This document shows, in pieces, positions 44,051-51,823 of a stretch of DNA of 64,000 nt. The stretch is from the NCBI GenBank assembly GCA_937899715.1, contig CALCNX010000071.1, positions 20,267 to 84,266 on the forward strand, in the 5' to 3' direction. This DNA is from an uncultured bacterium (GTDB lineage Bacteria; Bacteroidota; Ignavibacteria; Kapaibacteriales; UBA4661). The notes below the pieces were generated by a model. The model did no database searches. It had not been told where the DNA came from and saw only the letters and a program-made list of their open reading frames with translations. The first letter of the stretch is position 1. Each line of letters begins with the position of its first letter. The position numbers and the translations under genes were made by a program.

Positions 44051-46324
44051 ATGCGATATAATCAAGTAATTTTTGGAATGCTTGCCTTTGTCTTGGTTGT
44101 GGTCATTGGGTCAGCATTTTATGTATTTACTGCTATCTTGCATTTTGAGACTGATACGCAGGCAATAATTCATGAACAGCAAGTACTTGTATTTATAGAA
44201 GACATCCTTTCGGCTGTAAAAGATGTAGAAACGGGGAAACGCGGGTATGTTTTGACTGGTGATGAATCCTACCTTGAACCATATTTTGAGGGTAGACGTA
44301 CCCTAGACTCATTGTTCCAATCCTTACCTGACTTGCACTTAGAAAGTAACAAAACTATTCATAGTCTTCTCCATATTCTTGTTTACCAAAAACTAATAAT
44401 ATCGGATTCTACAATTCGACTTCGTAGAGAAGGGGGACTTCGTTCTGCATTGACAGTTATTAACAGCGAGCAAGGTAAACATTTGATGGACAGCATCCGT
44501 CATGTGTGCGGAAGGATGCAGCAGGTTGAGTACCAAAAGATAGCTGTTGCTGCTGCTAATAACAAATCTTCAGCTTGGAACACGAAGTTGACTATTTTTA
44601 TTGCTGTACCAACGGTAATCTTGTTCCTTGTTAGCTTTGCCCTTATTACAAAAAAACTGCTGACTAGTCGTGAGCAAATGTATCAATCAAGTTTGGAGCA
44701 AAAGAAGTTCACGGAATCAATTTTAGAGACCGTTCCCGGTTTGATGCTGGTATTCGATATTCAGAAGGGAGGTTTTAAGTTTGTCAATACATTTTTTGAA
44801 AAACTACTTGGCTATACGACTGAGGAAATGATGACTTTAGATGAAAGTTCTCTTGTGACAATGATACATCCCGATGATAGAGCAAAACTCCGCATTACAT
44901 CAGAGCAATTAAGAATATCAACTGATTGTACGGTCTATGAACGTGAATATAGACTACGGCATAAAGACGGTTCGTGGAGGTGTTTTGCCGACCGAGCAGT
45001 GGTTTTTCAGCGAGATGAGAATGGAGCAGTGCTTCAAGTGCTCGCTTTTTTGCTGGATATTACCTCTCGAGTTCATGCGGAAGAAGAACAAAAACGGTCT
45101 CAAATACTGCTACACAGTGTTCTTAATACATCCCCTTACGATATTGTTGTTATTGAGGCAGCGAGGGATGAAAGGGAAGAAATAATAGATTTTCGGTATG
45201 TACTTTTGAATGCTGTTGCTACAAAAAGTGCAAAGCGGTCATTGGAGGAAATGCAGCAACATACTATGCTGCAGCTTTATCCTTTTGTCGTTGAAACCGG
45301 GCAATACAGTCGATTCTGCGAGGTAATAAATTCAGGTGAGAATGCAATTTTTGAGGTTCATGTGCCAGTTAATGGTGTGGACACATGGAGAACAAATGTT
45401 TGTTCTAAATTGAACGATGGTTTAGTTCTCATCACGTATGATATTAGCGAGCGTAAAGCTGCAGAAGAACAAATCCATGCGCTTAATATGGCATTAGCTG
45501 ATAAGAATGCTCGCTTAGAGGGTATTGTGGCAGAGCGAACCGAACAATTGCAACAATCTAACAGGGAATTGGGTATCACCAATCAGCAACTTGAAGAAAC
45601 TAACAAAGAATTAGAAGCCTTCTCATACTCGGTTTCCCACGATTTGCGTGCTCCGTTACGTTCGGTAACTGGCTTTGCAGAAGTTCTTCGTGAGCGTTAT
45701 GAACCCATGTTGGACGAAGAAGGTGTGCGTATGCTCGGCAGAATTACCAACGGCGCAGAGAAAATGGGTGTTCTCATTGACGACCTTCTTTCACTTTCAC
45801 GCTTGGGTCGCAAAACCATGCAGTTCTCGGATGTCAATATGGAAGCGCTTGTGCGGTCGGTTCTTGCCGCGCTCAATGTACACAATGAACTTGCTGATTA
45901 TACAATAGAGATTGGTGATTTGCCACGTATTGTCTGCGATGCAGGATTGATGCGTCAAGTGTGGGAGAATCTGATTTCTAATGCGGTCAAATATTCTCGC
46001 AATTCCAGCAATAAGGTCATTTCTATTTCTGCGGTCTCTAAGCCGGGGAGCGTAGAATATGCCGTGCGAGACACTGGTGTTGGCTTTGATATGCGGTACG
46101 CAAATAAACTCTTCAATGTCTTTCAGCGTTTGCACAAGGAACGAGATTTTGAAGGCACGGGTGTTGGTCTGGCGATAGTAAAGCGGGTTATTACTAAGCA
46201 CGGAGGGCAGGTGTATGCTGATGCAGAGATCAATAAAGGTGCTACTTTCTTCATCTCCCTACCAAATAATATTCTTCCAACGGTTTCCACTCTTATCGAA
46301 GAAAATAATTATGAACGCAGTTGA
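44051..46324 (+). CDS. CHASE3-PAS sensor histidine kinase
   Basis: 757 residues from ATG 44051; an in-frame start at 43994 would add 19 unlikely residues. Two membrane segments (about 7-28 and 178-197) flank a CHASE3-like sensor domain (ILSAVKDVETGKRGYVLTGD). Then follow a PAS domain with PAC motif (YRLRHKDGSWRCFADRAVVF), a second PAS-like domain, a coiled coil with phytochrome-type RTEQLQQSNRELGITNQQLE, His530 in YSVSHDLRAPLRSVTG, and a HATPase domain (NLISNAVKYS, GTGVGLAIVKRVI). The stop overlaps the following receiver gene by 14 bp. It belongs with that regulator and the second kinase at 46990. The ligand is unknown. Confidence 0.92.
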   Translation: MRYNQVIFGMLAFVLVVVIGSAFYVFTAILHFETDTQAIIHEQQVLVFIEDILSAVKDVETGKRGYVLTGDESYLEPYFEGRRTLDSLFQSLPDLHLESNKTIHSLLHILVYQKLIISDSTIRLRREGGLRSALTVINSEQGKHLMDSIRHVCGRMQQVEYQKIAVAAANNKSSAWNTKLTIFIAVPTVILFLVSFALITKKLLTSREQMYQSSLEQKKFTESILETVPGLMLVFDIQKGGFKFVNTFFEKLLGYTTEEMMTLDESSLVTMIHPDDRAKLRITSEQLRISTDCTVYEREYRLRHKDGSWRCFADRAVVFQRDENGAVLQVLAFLLDITSRVHAEEEQKRSQILLHSVLNTSPYDIVVIEAARDEREEIIDFRYVLLNAVATKSAKRSLEEMQQHTMLQLYPFVVETGQYSRFCEVINSGENAIFEVHVPVNGVDTWRTNVCSKLNDGLVLITYDISERKAAEEQIHALNMALADKNARLEGIVAERTEQLQQSNRELGITNQQLEETNKELEAFSYSVSHDLRAPLRSVTGFAEVLRERYEPMLDEEGVRMLGRITNGAEKMGVLIDDLLSLSRLGRKTMQFSDVNMEALVRSVLAALNVHNELADYTIEIGDLPRIVCDAGLMRQVWENLISNAVKYSRNSSNKVISISAVSKPGSVEYAVRDTGVGFDMRYANKLFNVFQRLHKERDFEGTGVGLAIVKRVITKHGGQVYADAEINKGATFFISLPNNILPTVSTLIEENNYERS

Positions 46325-46748
46325 CATCTTGCTTGTCGAAGATAATGCTGATGACGCGGAACTTGCTATTAGTGCGCTCCGCAAAAAAAATCTTGCCAAT
46401 GCACTTTTTCACGTCGAAGACGGCGAGGAAGCACTGGACTTTCTCTTTGCCGAAGGGCGCTTCGAGGCGCGTAAAGGCGCAGAGCAACCCAAATTAGTGC
46501 TTCTGGACTTAAAAATGCCGAAACTAAGCGGGCTGGAAGTATTGAAAATGATAAAGGATGATCCACGCACTGCAGCCATTCCTATCGTCATCCTGACTTC
46601 ATCAAAAGAAGAGCCGGATATTATTGAAGCGTATAATTTGGGTGCAAATAGCTATATTGTCAAGCCCGTAACTTTTGAAAAGTTTGTGGATACTGTTATT
46701 ACTGTTGGCTTCTATTGGCTGGTAACAAATCAAACGATTCGTCTCTGA
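46311..46748 (+). CDS. Single-domain response regulator (Rcp1-like)
   Basis: 145 residues, receiver domain only: acidic cluster in LLVEDNADDAELA, phosphorylated Asp66 in LVLLDLKMPK, Thr/Ser in VILTSSKEEPD, Lys in SYIVKPVTFEKFV. Short receivers of this kind typically sit next to phytochrome-like or PAS kinases and lack a DNA-binding output domain. The gene overlaps the end of the CHASE3 kinase by 14 bp, which marks a matched pair. The start at 46311 is fixed by MNAVDILLVEDN; an in-frame upstream ATG would lie in the kinase gene. Confidence 0.93.
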   Translation: MNAVDILLVEDNADDAELAISALRKKNLANALFHVEDGEEALDFLFAEGRFEARKGAEQPKLVLLDLKMPKLSGLEVLKMIKDDPRTAAIPIVILTSSKEEPDIIEAYNLGANSYIVKPVTFEKFVDTVITVGFYWLVTNQTIRL

Positions 46749-46989
46749 AAAAGTATCGTGCATACTTCTCTGTACTGTGCTGTATTTACTGCCTGGGCTA
46801 TGCAAATAGAATATTGGTGCTTTAGCTGCTGTACGAGTTTTTAATGTCTCTTCGGTGAGTTCTGTATTGTAATGTCTTATTGGCTGTTCATATTGATTGT
46901 CCATATTGTGTTGTAATGGTGTTGTCTCGTCTGTATCGAAAAAGTTCCGTAAGAACTACATTGTTGCCATTTTTCTCCTTGTTAATACT

Positions 46990-48936
46990 ATGCTGCCTGT
47001 TCTCCACAAAACACCTTTGAACGTTCTTATCGCTGAAGATTCTGAGGATGATTGCGAACTTTGCCTCCATCAACTGCGGACAGAATTTGAACCTCAATAT
47101 CGGCGCGTTGACTGTGCCGAGGATTTCTTAAAAGCTCTCAATGAAAGGAGTTGGAACGTCATTCTCTGCGATTACAATATGCCGCAATTTACCGCATTGG
47201 ACGCTTTGAAAATCCTCCGCGATTCGGGAAACGATATTCCCATTATCGTTGTGTCGGGTTCGATTAGCGAGGAAGAAGCCGTGCGCTGCATCAAAGCCGG
47301 AGCGCACGATTATCTTATCAAAGATCGACTTGTGAAGCTCGCACACACGGTAAAACGAGAAATGAACGAAGCGGTCGCACGCGTGGAGCATCATCGGCAG
47401 GAAGCGCTTAATCAGGAATTGTACAAGGAACTGGATAACTTTCGCTCTGCACTGAATATCAGTAGCCTTGTCAGCGTCACAGACGTTGATGGGAGGATTA
47501 TTTCTGTCAATGAACTTTTTATCTCTGTGTCGGGGTATGAAGAAAAAGAGCTTCTTGCGATGAATCACCGTATTGTGAACTCCGGCTATCACTCAAAGGA
47601 ATTTTGGGAAGAATTTTGGCAAACGATTAGTAATGGTAAAGTATGGCATGGCGATATTAAAAATAGAGCCAAAAATGGTAGCGAGTATTGGGTTGATACG
47701 ACAATCTATCCAATTACTCGGAATGACGGTACAATCTATCGGTTTATGTCTATCCTTCATGTTGCAACAGAAAGAAAGGAATCCGAACTATACCTCGCTG
47801 AAAGTGAATTGCGCTTCCGAACACTTGCTGACACCGCCCCGGTTATGGTGTGGATGGCGGGCATTGATAAGAAGTGTTTTTATTTCAACAAAACATGGCT
47901 TTCTTTTACAGGCGTAACATTGGAGCAAGCCGTTGAGAACGGGCGCTTTTCAAGCGTCCATCCCGAAGATGCTTATCGGTGTATGGAGGTGTACCGCACG
48001 GCATTTGATAGTCTGGAAAACTTCAGCCTAGAATATCGCCTACTTCAGTATAGTGGCGAATATCGGTGGATATTAGATATTGGTGTACCGCGTTACCTGC
48101 CGGACGGCGCATTTGCCGGATATATGGGGTCGTGTGTGGATATTACAGTGCGCAAGGAGGCAGAACGGTATTTACTCGAAGTGAATGAAGACCTTGAGGA
48201 GCGAATTTCTGAGCGAACGGAGGCGTTAGTTCGACTGAACGAAGAAAAAAATGAATTTTTAGGAATTGCGGCACATGATTTGAAAAATCCGCTTTCCGGC
48301 ATTCGCACCAGTGCCGAAATTATCGACCGCTATTATGCACCGGATGAAAAAACAAAGACCTTTGCGCAGCGTATTATCGAGAGTTGTGACCAGATGCTTG
48401 ATATTATTATGAATCTTCTGGACGTAAACAAAATCGAAAGTGGTGGATATAACTTCAATGTAACGCCTGTATCGTTGCACCTTCTTGACGAAATTGTCCG
48501 AGAATATGAAACCCGTGCGGCTCACAAAGGAATTGTCTTGATTTATGAATCAATCGGCGCAAGTGTCTATGTAGATGCTCAAGCATTTCAGCAAATTTTC
48601 GACAATCTTATTTCCAATGCGGTCAAATATTCCCCAGAATGGTCAAAAATCTGGGTGCGTACCTCTGAGCAGGTTGATGATTGTGGTAAGACAATAATTC
48701 GTTTTGAGATTCAAGACGAAGGTCCGGGCTTCACCGAAGAAGATAAAACAAAACTTTTTAGGAAATTTGCCCGGCTTTCAGCAAAGCCCACCGGACAAGA
48801 GAGTTCCACCGGTCTGGGGCTTTCCATCGTCAAGCGTCTGGTAGAGGCAATGAATGGAAAGGTATGGTGCGAAAGTGAACATCTGAAAGGTGCAACCTTT
48901 ATTGTCGAACTGCCCGCCGCAGACCAAGCGGAGTGA
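46990..48936 (+). CDS. Receiver-PAS-PAS hybrid histidine kinase
   Basis: 648 residues with no membrane segment. The N-terminal receiver holds the acidic LIAEDSEDDCEL and Asp61 in VILCDYNMPQ. It is followed by two PAS domains with PAC-like motifs (about 150-265, WVDTTIYPITRNDGTIYRF; and about 275-395, YSGEYRWILDIGVPRYLPDG), a coiled coil, His429 in LGIAAHDLKNPLSGIRT, and an ATPase domain (DNLISNAVKYSPE, GLGLSIVKRLV). An upstream in-frame start (46897) adds 31 residues that do not look domain-like. It lies about 240 bp after the stand-alone receiver. A phosphorelay with the upstream kinase is possible. It ends just before a MITE-like palindrome. Confidence 0.92.
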   Translation: MLPVLHKTPLNVLIAEDSEDDCELCLHQLRTEFEPQYRRVDCAEDFLKALNERSWNVILCDYNMPQFTALDALKILRDSGNDIPIIVVSGSISEEEAVRCIKAGAHDYLIKDRLVKLAHTVKREMNEAVARVEHHRQEALNQELYKELDNFRSALNISSLVSVTDVDGRIISVNELFISVSGYEEKELLAMNHRIVNSGYHSKEFWEEFWQTISNGKVWHGDIKNRAKNGSEYWVDTTIYPITRNDGTIYRFMSILHVATERKESELYLAESELRFRTLADTAPVMVWMAGIDKKCFYFNKTWLSFTGVTLEQAVENGRFSSVHPEDAYRCMEVYRTAFDSLENFSLEYRLLQYSGEYRWILDIGVPRYLPDGAFAGYMGSCVDITVRKEAERYLLEVNEDLEERISERTEALVRLNEEKNEFLGIAAHDLKNPLSGIRTSAEIIDRYYAPDEKTKTFAQRIIESCDQMLDIIMNLLDVNKIESGGYNFNVTPVSLHLLDEIVREYETRAAHKGIVLIYESIGASVYVDAQAFQQIFDNLISNAVKYSPEWSKIWVRTSEQVDDCGKTIIRFEIQDEGPGFTEEDKTKLFRKFARLSAKPTGQESSTGLGLSIVKRLVEAMNGKVWCESEHLKGATFIVELPAADQAE

Positions 48937-48957
48937 ACTACCGACTACTGAAGTCAA

Positions 48958-49085
48958 TAGTCTGGACATTTGGTAACATCGGAGTGCGGAATTTTAATTC
49001 CGCAAAAAGCACATCAAGCATTAGAGAGGGGTTACATATGCTGGCGGAATTAAAATTCCGCACTCCACAGGAAATGTCCAGACTA
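48958..49085. mobile_element. MITE-like imperfect palindrome
   Basis: TAGTCTGGACATTT (48958-48971) is the exact reverse complement of AAATGTCCAGACTA (49072-49085). Inside, a 23-bp arm (48981-49003, containing GCGGAATTTTAATTCCGC) pairs perfectly with 49044-49066. The loop is about 40 nt. There is no transposase. It sits between convergent genes and may act as a terminator. Confidence 0.75.
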
Positions 49086-49107
49086 GTGGATGTAAAACGC
49101 TCTCTTC

Positions 49108-50289
49108 TTAACCCCACAAATGCGCGTACTTCAGCCCTGTTCCGGTATTGAAGAGCACAACGCGCTCATCGGGTTGTATCCATCCTTGCCGCAGTAATTC
49201 CACCTGTGCCGCCAAGCAAGCACCGCCTTCGGGCGCAGGGAAAATGCCGCTCGTGCGGGCAATCACATTCGAGTATTCTATCATTGCCTCGTCTGCAATG
49301 GCTAATGCCGTGCCGCCGCTTTCTTTCATGGCGCGAATCATCAAAAAATCGCCAACAGCAACAGGGACGCGCAGCCCGTCGGCAATCGTTTTTGCTCCTT
49401 CCCACAACGGTGCGTGCTCGTTGCCGTCCAGAAAAGCCTTCACAATCGGTGCACAGCCTGTACTTTGAACAGTGACCATGCGCGGACGCTTTGTACCTTT
49501 GGGTAAAAGTCCCATTTCCTCCATTTCCTCAAATGCCTTCCACAGCCCTATCAAGCCCGTACCGCCGCCTGCTGGGTAGATGATAACGTCCGGCAGTTCC
49601 CAATTCATCTGCTCGGCGAGTTCGTAGCCCATCGTTTTTTTACCTTCAAGACGATACGGCTCTTTGAGTGTGCTGACATCAAACCAGCCGTGCGCGGCAA
49701 CGCCCTCGCGGACTTTCGCACCGCAGTCATTAATAAGCCCATTCACAAGCGTCAAATGTGCGCCAAAGGCATTGCACTCGGCGCGGAAGGCAAGCGGTAC
49801 ATCGGCGGGCATGAACACGTACGCCGGAAGTCCGGCTGCGGCTGCGTAGGCGCTCATTGCTCCGCCTGCATTGCCCGCGCTGGGAATGGCAAGCGATTGT
49901 ACGCCCAATTCCAGCGCTCGGCTCACAGCGACAGCTTGACCACGTGCTTTGAAGCTGCCCGTCGGATTTGGCGATTCATCCTTGATGTACGTTTGGAGGC
50001 ATCCAATCTGCTTTCCAAGCCGCTTGGCATGGACAAGAGGCGTACCGCCTTCGGAGAGGCAGACAATGTTTTTTTGCTCCCGAACAGGCAGAACTTCCTC
50101 GTAGCGCCAGAGGTCGCGTCGGCGCTCTTTCAGGCTTTCACGGGTCAAAGTTTCCGCAGCTTTTTGGAGGTCGTAGCGTGCAAGAAGCGGGCGCTGCGCG
50201 GTGGGACTAAGATTCCAAACGCGGTCAGCATCAAAGCGCTCGCCGGTCATGCTGCATTCGAGGTGGGTGAGGGTGGATGCAGTTTTCAT
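49108..50289 (-). CDS. thrC: Threonine synthase
   Basis: PLP-dependent enzyme turning O-phosphohomoserine into threonine. The 393-residue protein has the type II PLP fold: SEGGTPLVHAKRLGK, the PLP-binding lysine in SPNPTGSFKARGQAVAV, a phosphate-binding loop PSAGNAGGAMSAYAA, and PAGGGTGLIGLWKAF. ATG 50289 begins MKTASTLTHLECSMTGER, matching the N-terminal region of this class. It lies 15 bp downstream of cysN, so both are probably co-transcribed from upstream. It is convergent to the hybrid kinase, with the MITE-like element between. Confidence 0.93.
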   Translation of the reverse strand: MKTASTLTHLECSMTGERFDADRVWNLSPTAQRPLLARYDLQKAAETLTRESLKERRRDLWRYEEVLPVREQKNIVCLSEGGTPLVHAKRLGKQIGCLQTYIKDESPNPTGSFKARGQAVAVSRALELGVQSLAIPSAGNAGGAMSAYAAAAGLPAYVFMPADVPLAFRAECNAFGAHLTLVNGLINDCGAKVREGVAAHGWFDVSTLKEPYRLEGKKTMGYELAEQMNWELPDVIIYPAGGGTGLIGLWKAFEEMEEMGLLPKGTKRPRMVTVQSTGCAPIVKAFLDGNEHAPLWEGAKTIADGLRVPVAVGDFLMIRAMKESGGTALAIADEAMIEYSNVIARTSGIFPAPEGGACLAAQVELLRQGWIQPDERVVLFNTGTGLKYAHLWG

Positions 50290-50304
50290 AGTTGTGTAAG
50301 GAAA

Positions 50305-51561
50305 TTATTGAAGTAGACACGCACCAACAGTGCCATAACTGGTCTCGTCAATCAAAATTGCACCGCCATTGGAACGCAATGTGGAATATGAATCAAATAC
50401 AAGAGGGGAAGCGGTCTTGAGCAATACCTTTGCAATGTCATTAAGAGCTAAGGAACTAATGTTTTCTGTTCGTTCAAGCGTGTTCACATCCAATTTGTAA
50501 TCTATGGAGCGCACTACTGCTCGCACGGTGCGGCTTTTGTGCTGCAAAAGGTATTTACTGCCTATCGTGAGCGGTTTTGCATCCATCCAGCAGAGAAGCG
50601 TTTCTAATTCCTGCTGCACCAATGGCGTATCATTGCTTGCGACAATCGTATCACCCCGGCTCACATCTACGTCATCGGCAAGATGCAGAATAATATTCTG
50701 CGGCGCAAACGCTTCTTCGACCTCAATCGGCTCGGCATTGTGCCCGGCAATTTCAATCGCTTTGATGCTCGTTTGCACACCCGACGGCAGAATCGTTACG
50801 GCATCACCCTTGCGATAAGAACCGCTTGAAATAGTGCCTGCATAGCCTCTGTAATCGTGTAAATCCTCCGTTTGCGGACGAATGACGTACTGTACCTGAA
50901 AGCGTGGATGTGTCGTGTTTACGTCATATTGTACTTCGACGTTTTCCAGAAACTCCAGAAGCGGTGCGCCTTTGTACCACGCAAGGTTTGGTGAGCGTTC
51001 CACGATATTATCGCCGCCGAGTGCCGATATGGGAATATAGTGAACGTCTTTCAAGCCCAACGTCTCAGCAATGGTGCGGTATTCCGCAATTATTTCCTCG
51101 AAACGGGCTTCCGAAAAATTGACCAAATCCATTTTATTCACTGCTACGACCACGTGCGGAAGTGCTAACAGCGAAGCAATGATGCTGTGTCGGCGTGTTT
51201 GCTCAATGATACCATTTCGGGCATCCACGAGAATAATTGCAAGGTCGGAATTGGACGCACCCGTCACCATATTGCGTGTGTATTGGATGTGTCCGGGCGC
51301 ATCGGCGATGATGAATTTTCGGCGCGGGGTGGAAAAGTATTTGTACGCCACATCAATCGTGATGCCTTGTTCACGCTCGGCACGAAGCCCGTCAGTCAGA
51401 AGTGCAAGGTCAAGTTCGCCATCTGCTTTTGAGCGGCTTTGCGACTCGATTGCTTCCAGCTGGTCTTGCAAAATTGACTTGCTGTCATAGAGCAAGCGCC
51501 CGATGAGTGTGCTTTTGCCATCATCCACACTGCCGGCGGTGATAAAACGAAGAATGTCCAT
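50305..51561 (-). CDS. cysN: Sulfate adenylyltransferase subunit 1 (CysN)
   Basis: GTP-binding regulatory subunit of ATP sulfurylase. 418 residues with Walker A AGSVDDGKSTLIGRLL, effector REQGITIDVAY, DAPGHIQYTRNMVTGAS, and NKMDLV, then EF-Tu-like domains II and III. The start at ATG 51561 fits the family; a longer in-frame extension to 51669 does not. The length is that of CysN without a fused CysC (APS kinase). The usual cysD partner is not adjacent but is 7 kb away at 58568, and an IS5 remnant lies just upstream. It is followed closely by thrC. Confidence 0.95.
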   Translation of the reverse strand: MDILRFITAGSVDDGKSTLIGRLLYDSKSILQDQLEAIESQSRSKADGELDLALLTDGLRAEREQGITIDVAYKYFSTPRRKFIIADAPGHIQYTRNMVTGASNSDLAIILVDARNGIIEQTRRHSIIASLLALPHVVVAVNKMDLVNFSEARFEEIIAEYRTIAETLGLKDVHYIPISALGGDNIVERSPNLAWYKGAPLLEFLENVEVQYDVNTTHPRFQVQYVIRPQTEDLHDYRGYAGTISSGSYRKGDAVTILPSGVQTSIKAIEIAGHNAEPIEVEEAFAPQNIILHLADDVDVSRGDTIVASNDTPLVQQELETLLCWMDAKPLTIGSKYLLQHKSRTVRAVVRSIDYKLDVNTLERTENISSLALNDIAKVLLKTASPLVFDSYSTLRSNGGAILIDETSYGTVGACLLQ

Positions 51562-51646
51562 GATTGGAAAGGATAAAGTATGAAGGATAAATTTCTGAAG
51601 TTGTAACAGATGAAGCGATATTAGAGTTCTTTCAAAAGTGGTTGAG

Positions 51647-51823
51647 TTAGAGATTATAGATCGTCGCAATCAACGAGAATCCTAGGTCAAAGCGTTGGCA
51701 GCGGTTGCGATAACGATGAGCTACTATCTCGAATACTTTCGGTCTTGCAAAAAGATGCTCAATCCGAACACTCTTACGAGCAAGCCGACAATACTTACGA
51801 AATTCATATCGATATCTTTCATT
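51647..51823 (-). mobile_element. IS5-type transposase C-terminal remnant
   Basis: A 58-codon minus-strand frame ends at TAA 51647-51649. It reads YEFRKYCRLARKSVRIEHLF, then ARPKVFEIVAHRYRNRCQRF, then DLGFSLIATIYNL, which follows the C-terminal DDE-region pattern of IS5-group transposases (EH-(L/V)-F-AR-x-K-x-F ... RFRNRxxRF ... NLIAxIYN). The upstream part is absent: the frame is closed by a stop at about 51830, where the T9SS gene ends. No terminal inverted repeats were seen. It is a dead fragment between cysN and the surface-protein gene. Confidence 0.7.

Noticed and set aside
48933..49151. 72-residue plus-strand frame across the palindrome
   Set aside because: It lies over the MITE-like element and the end of thrC; no coding signal.
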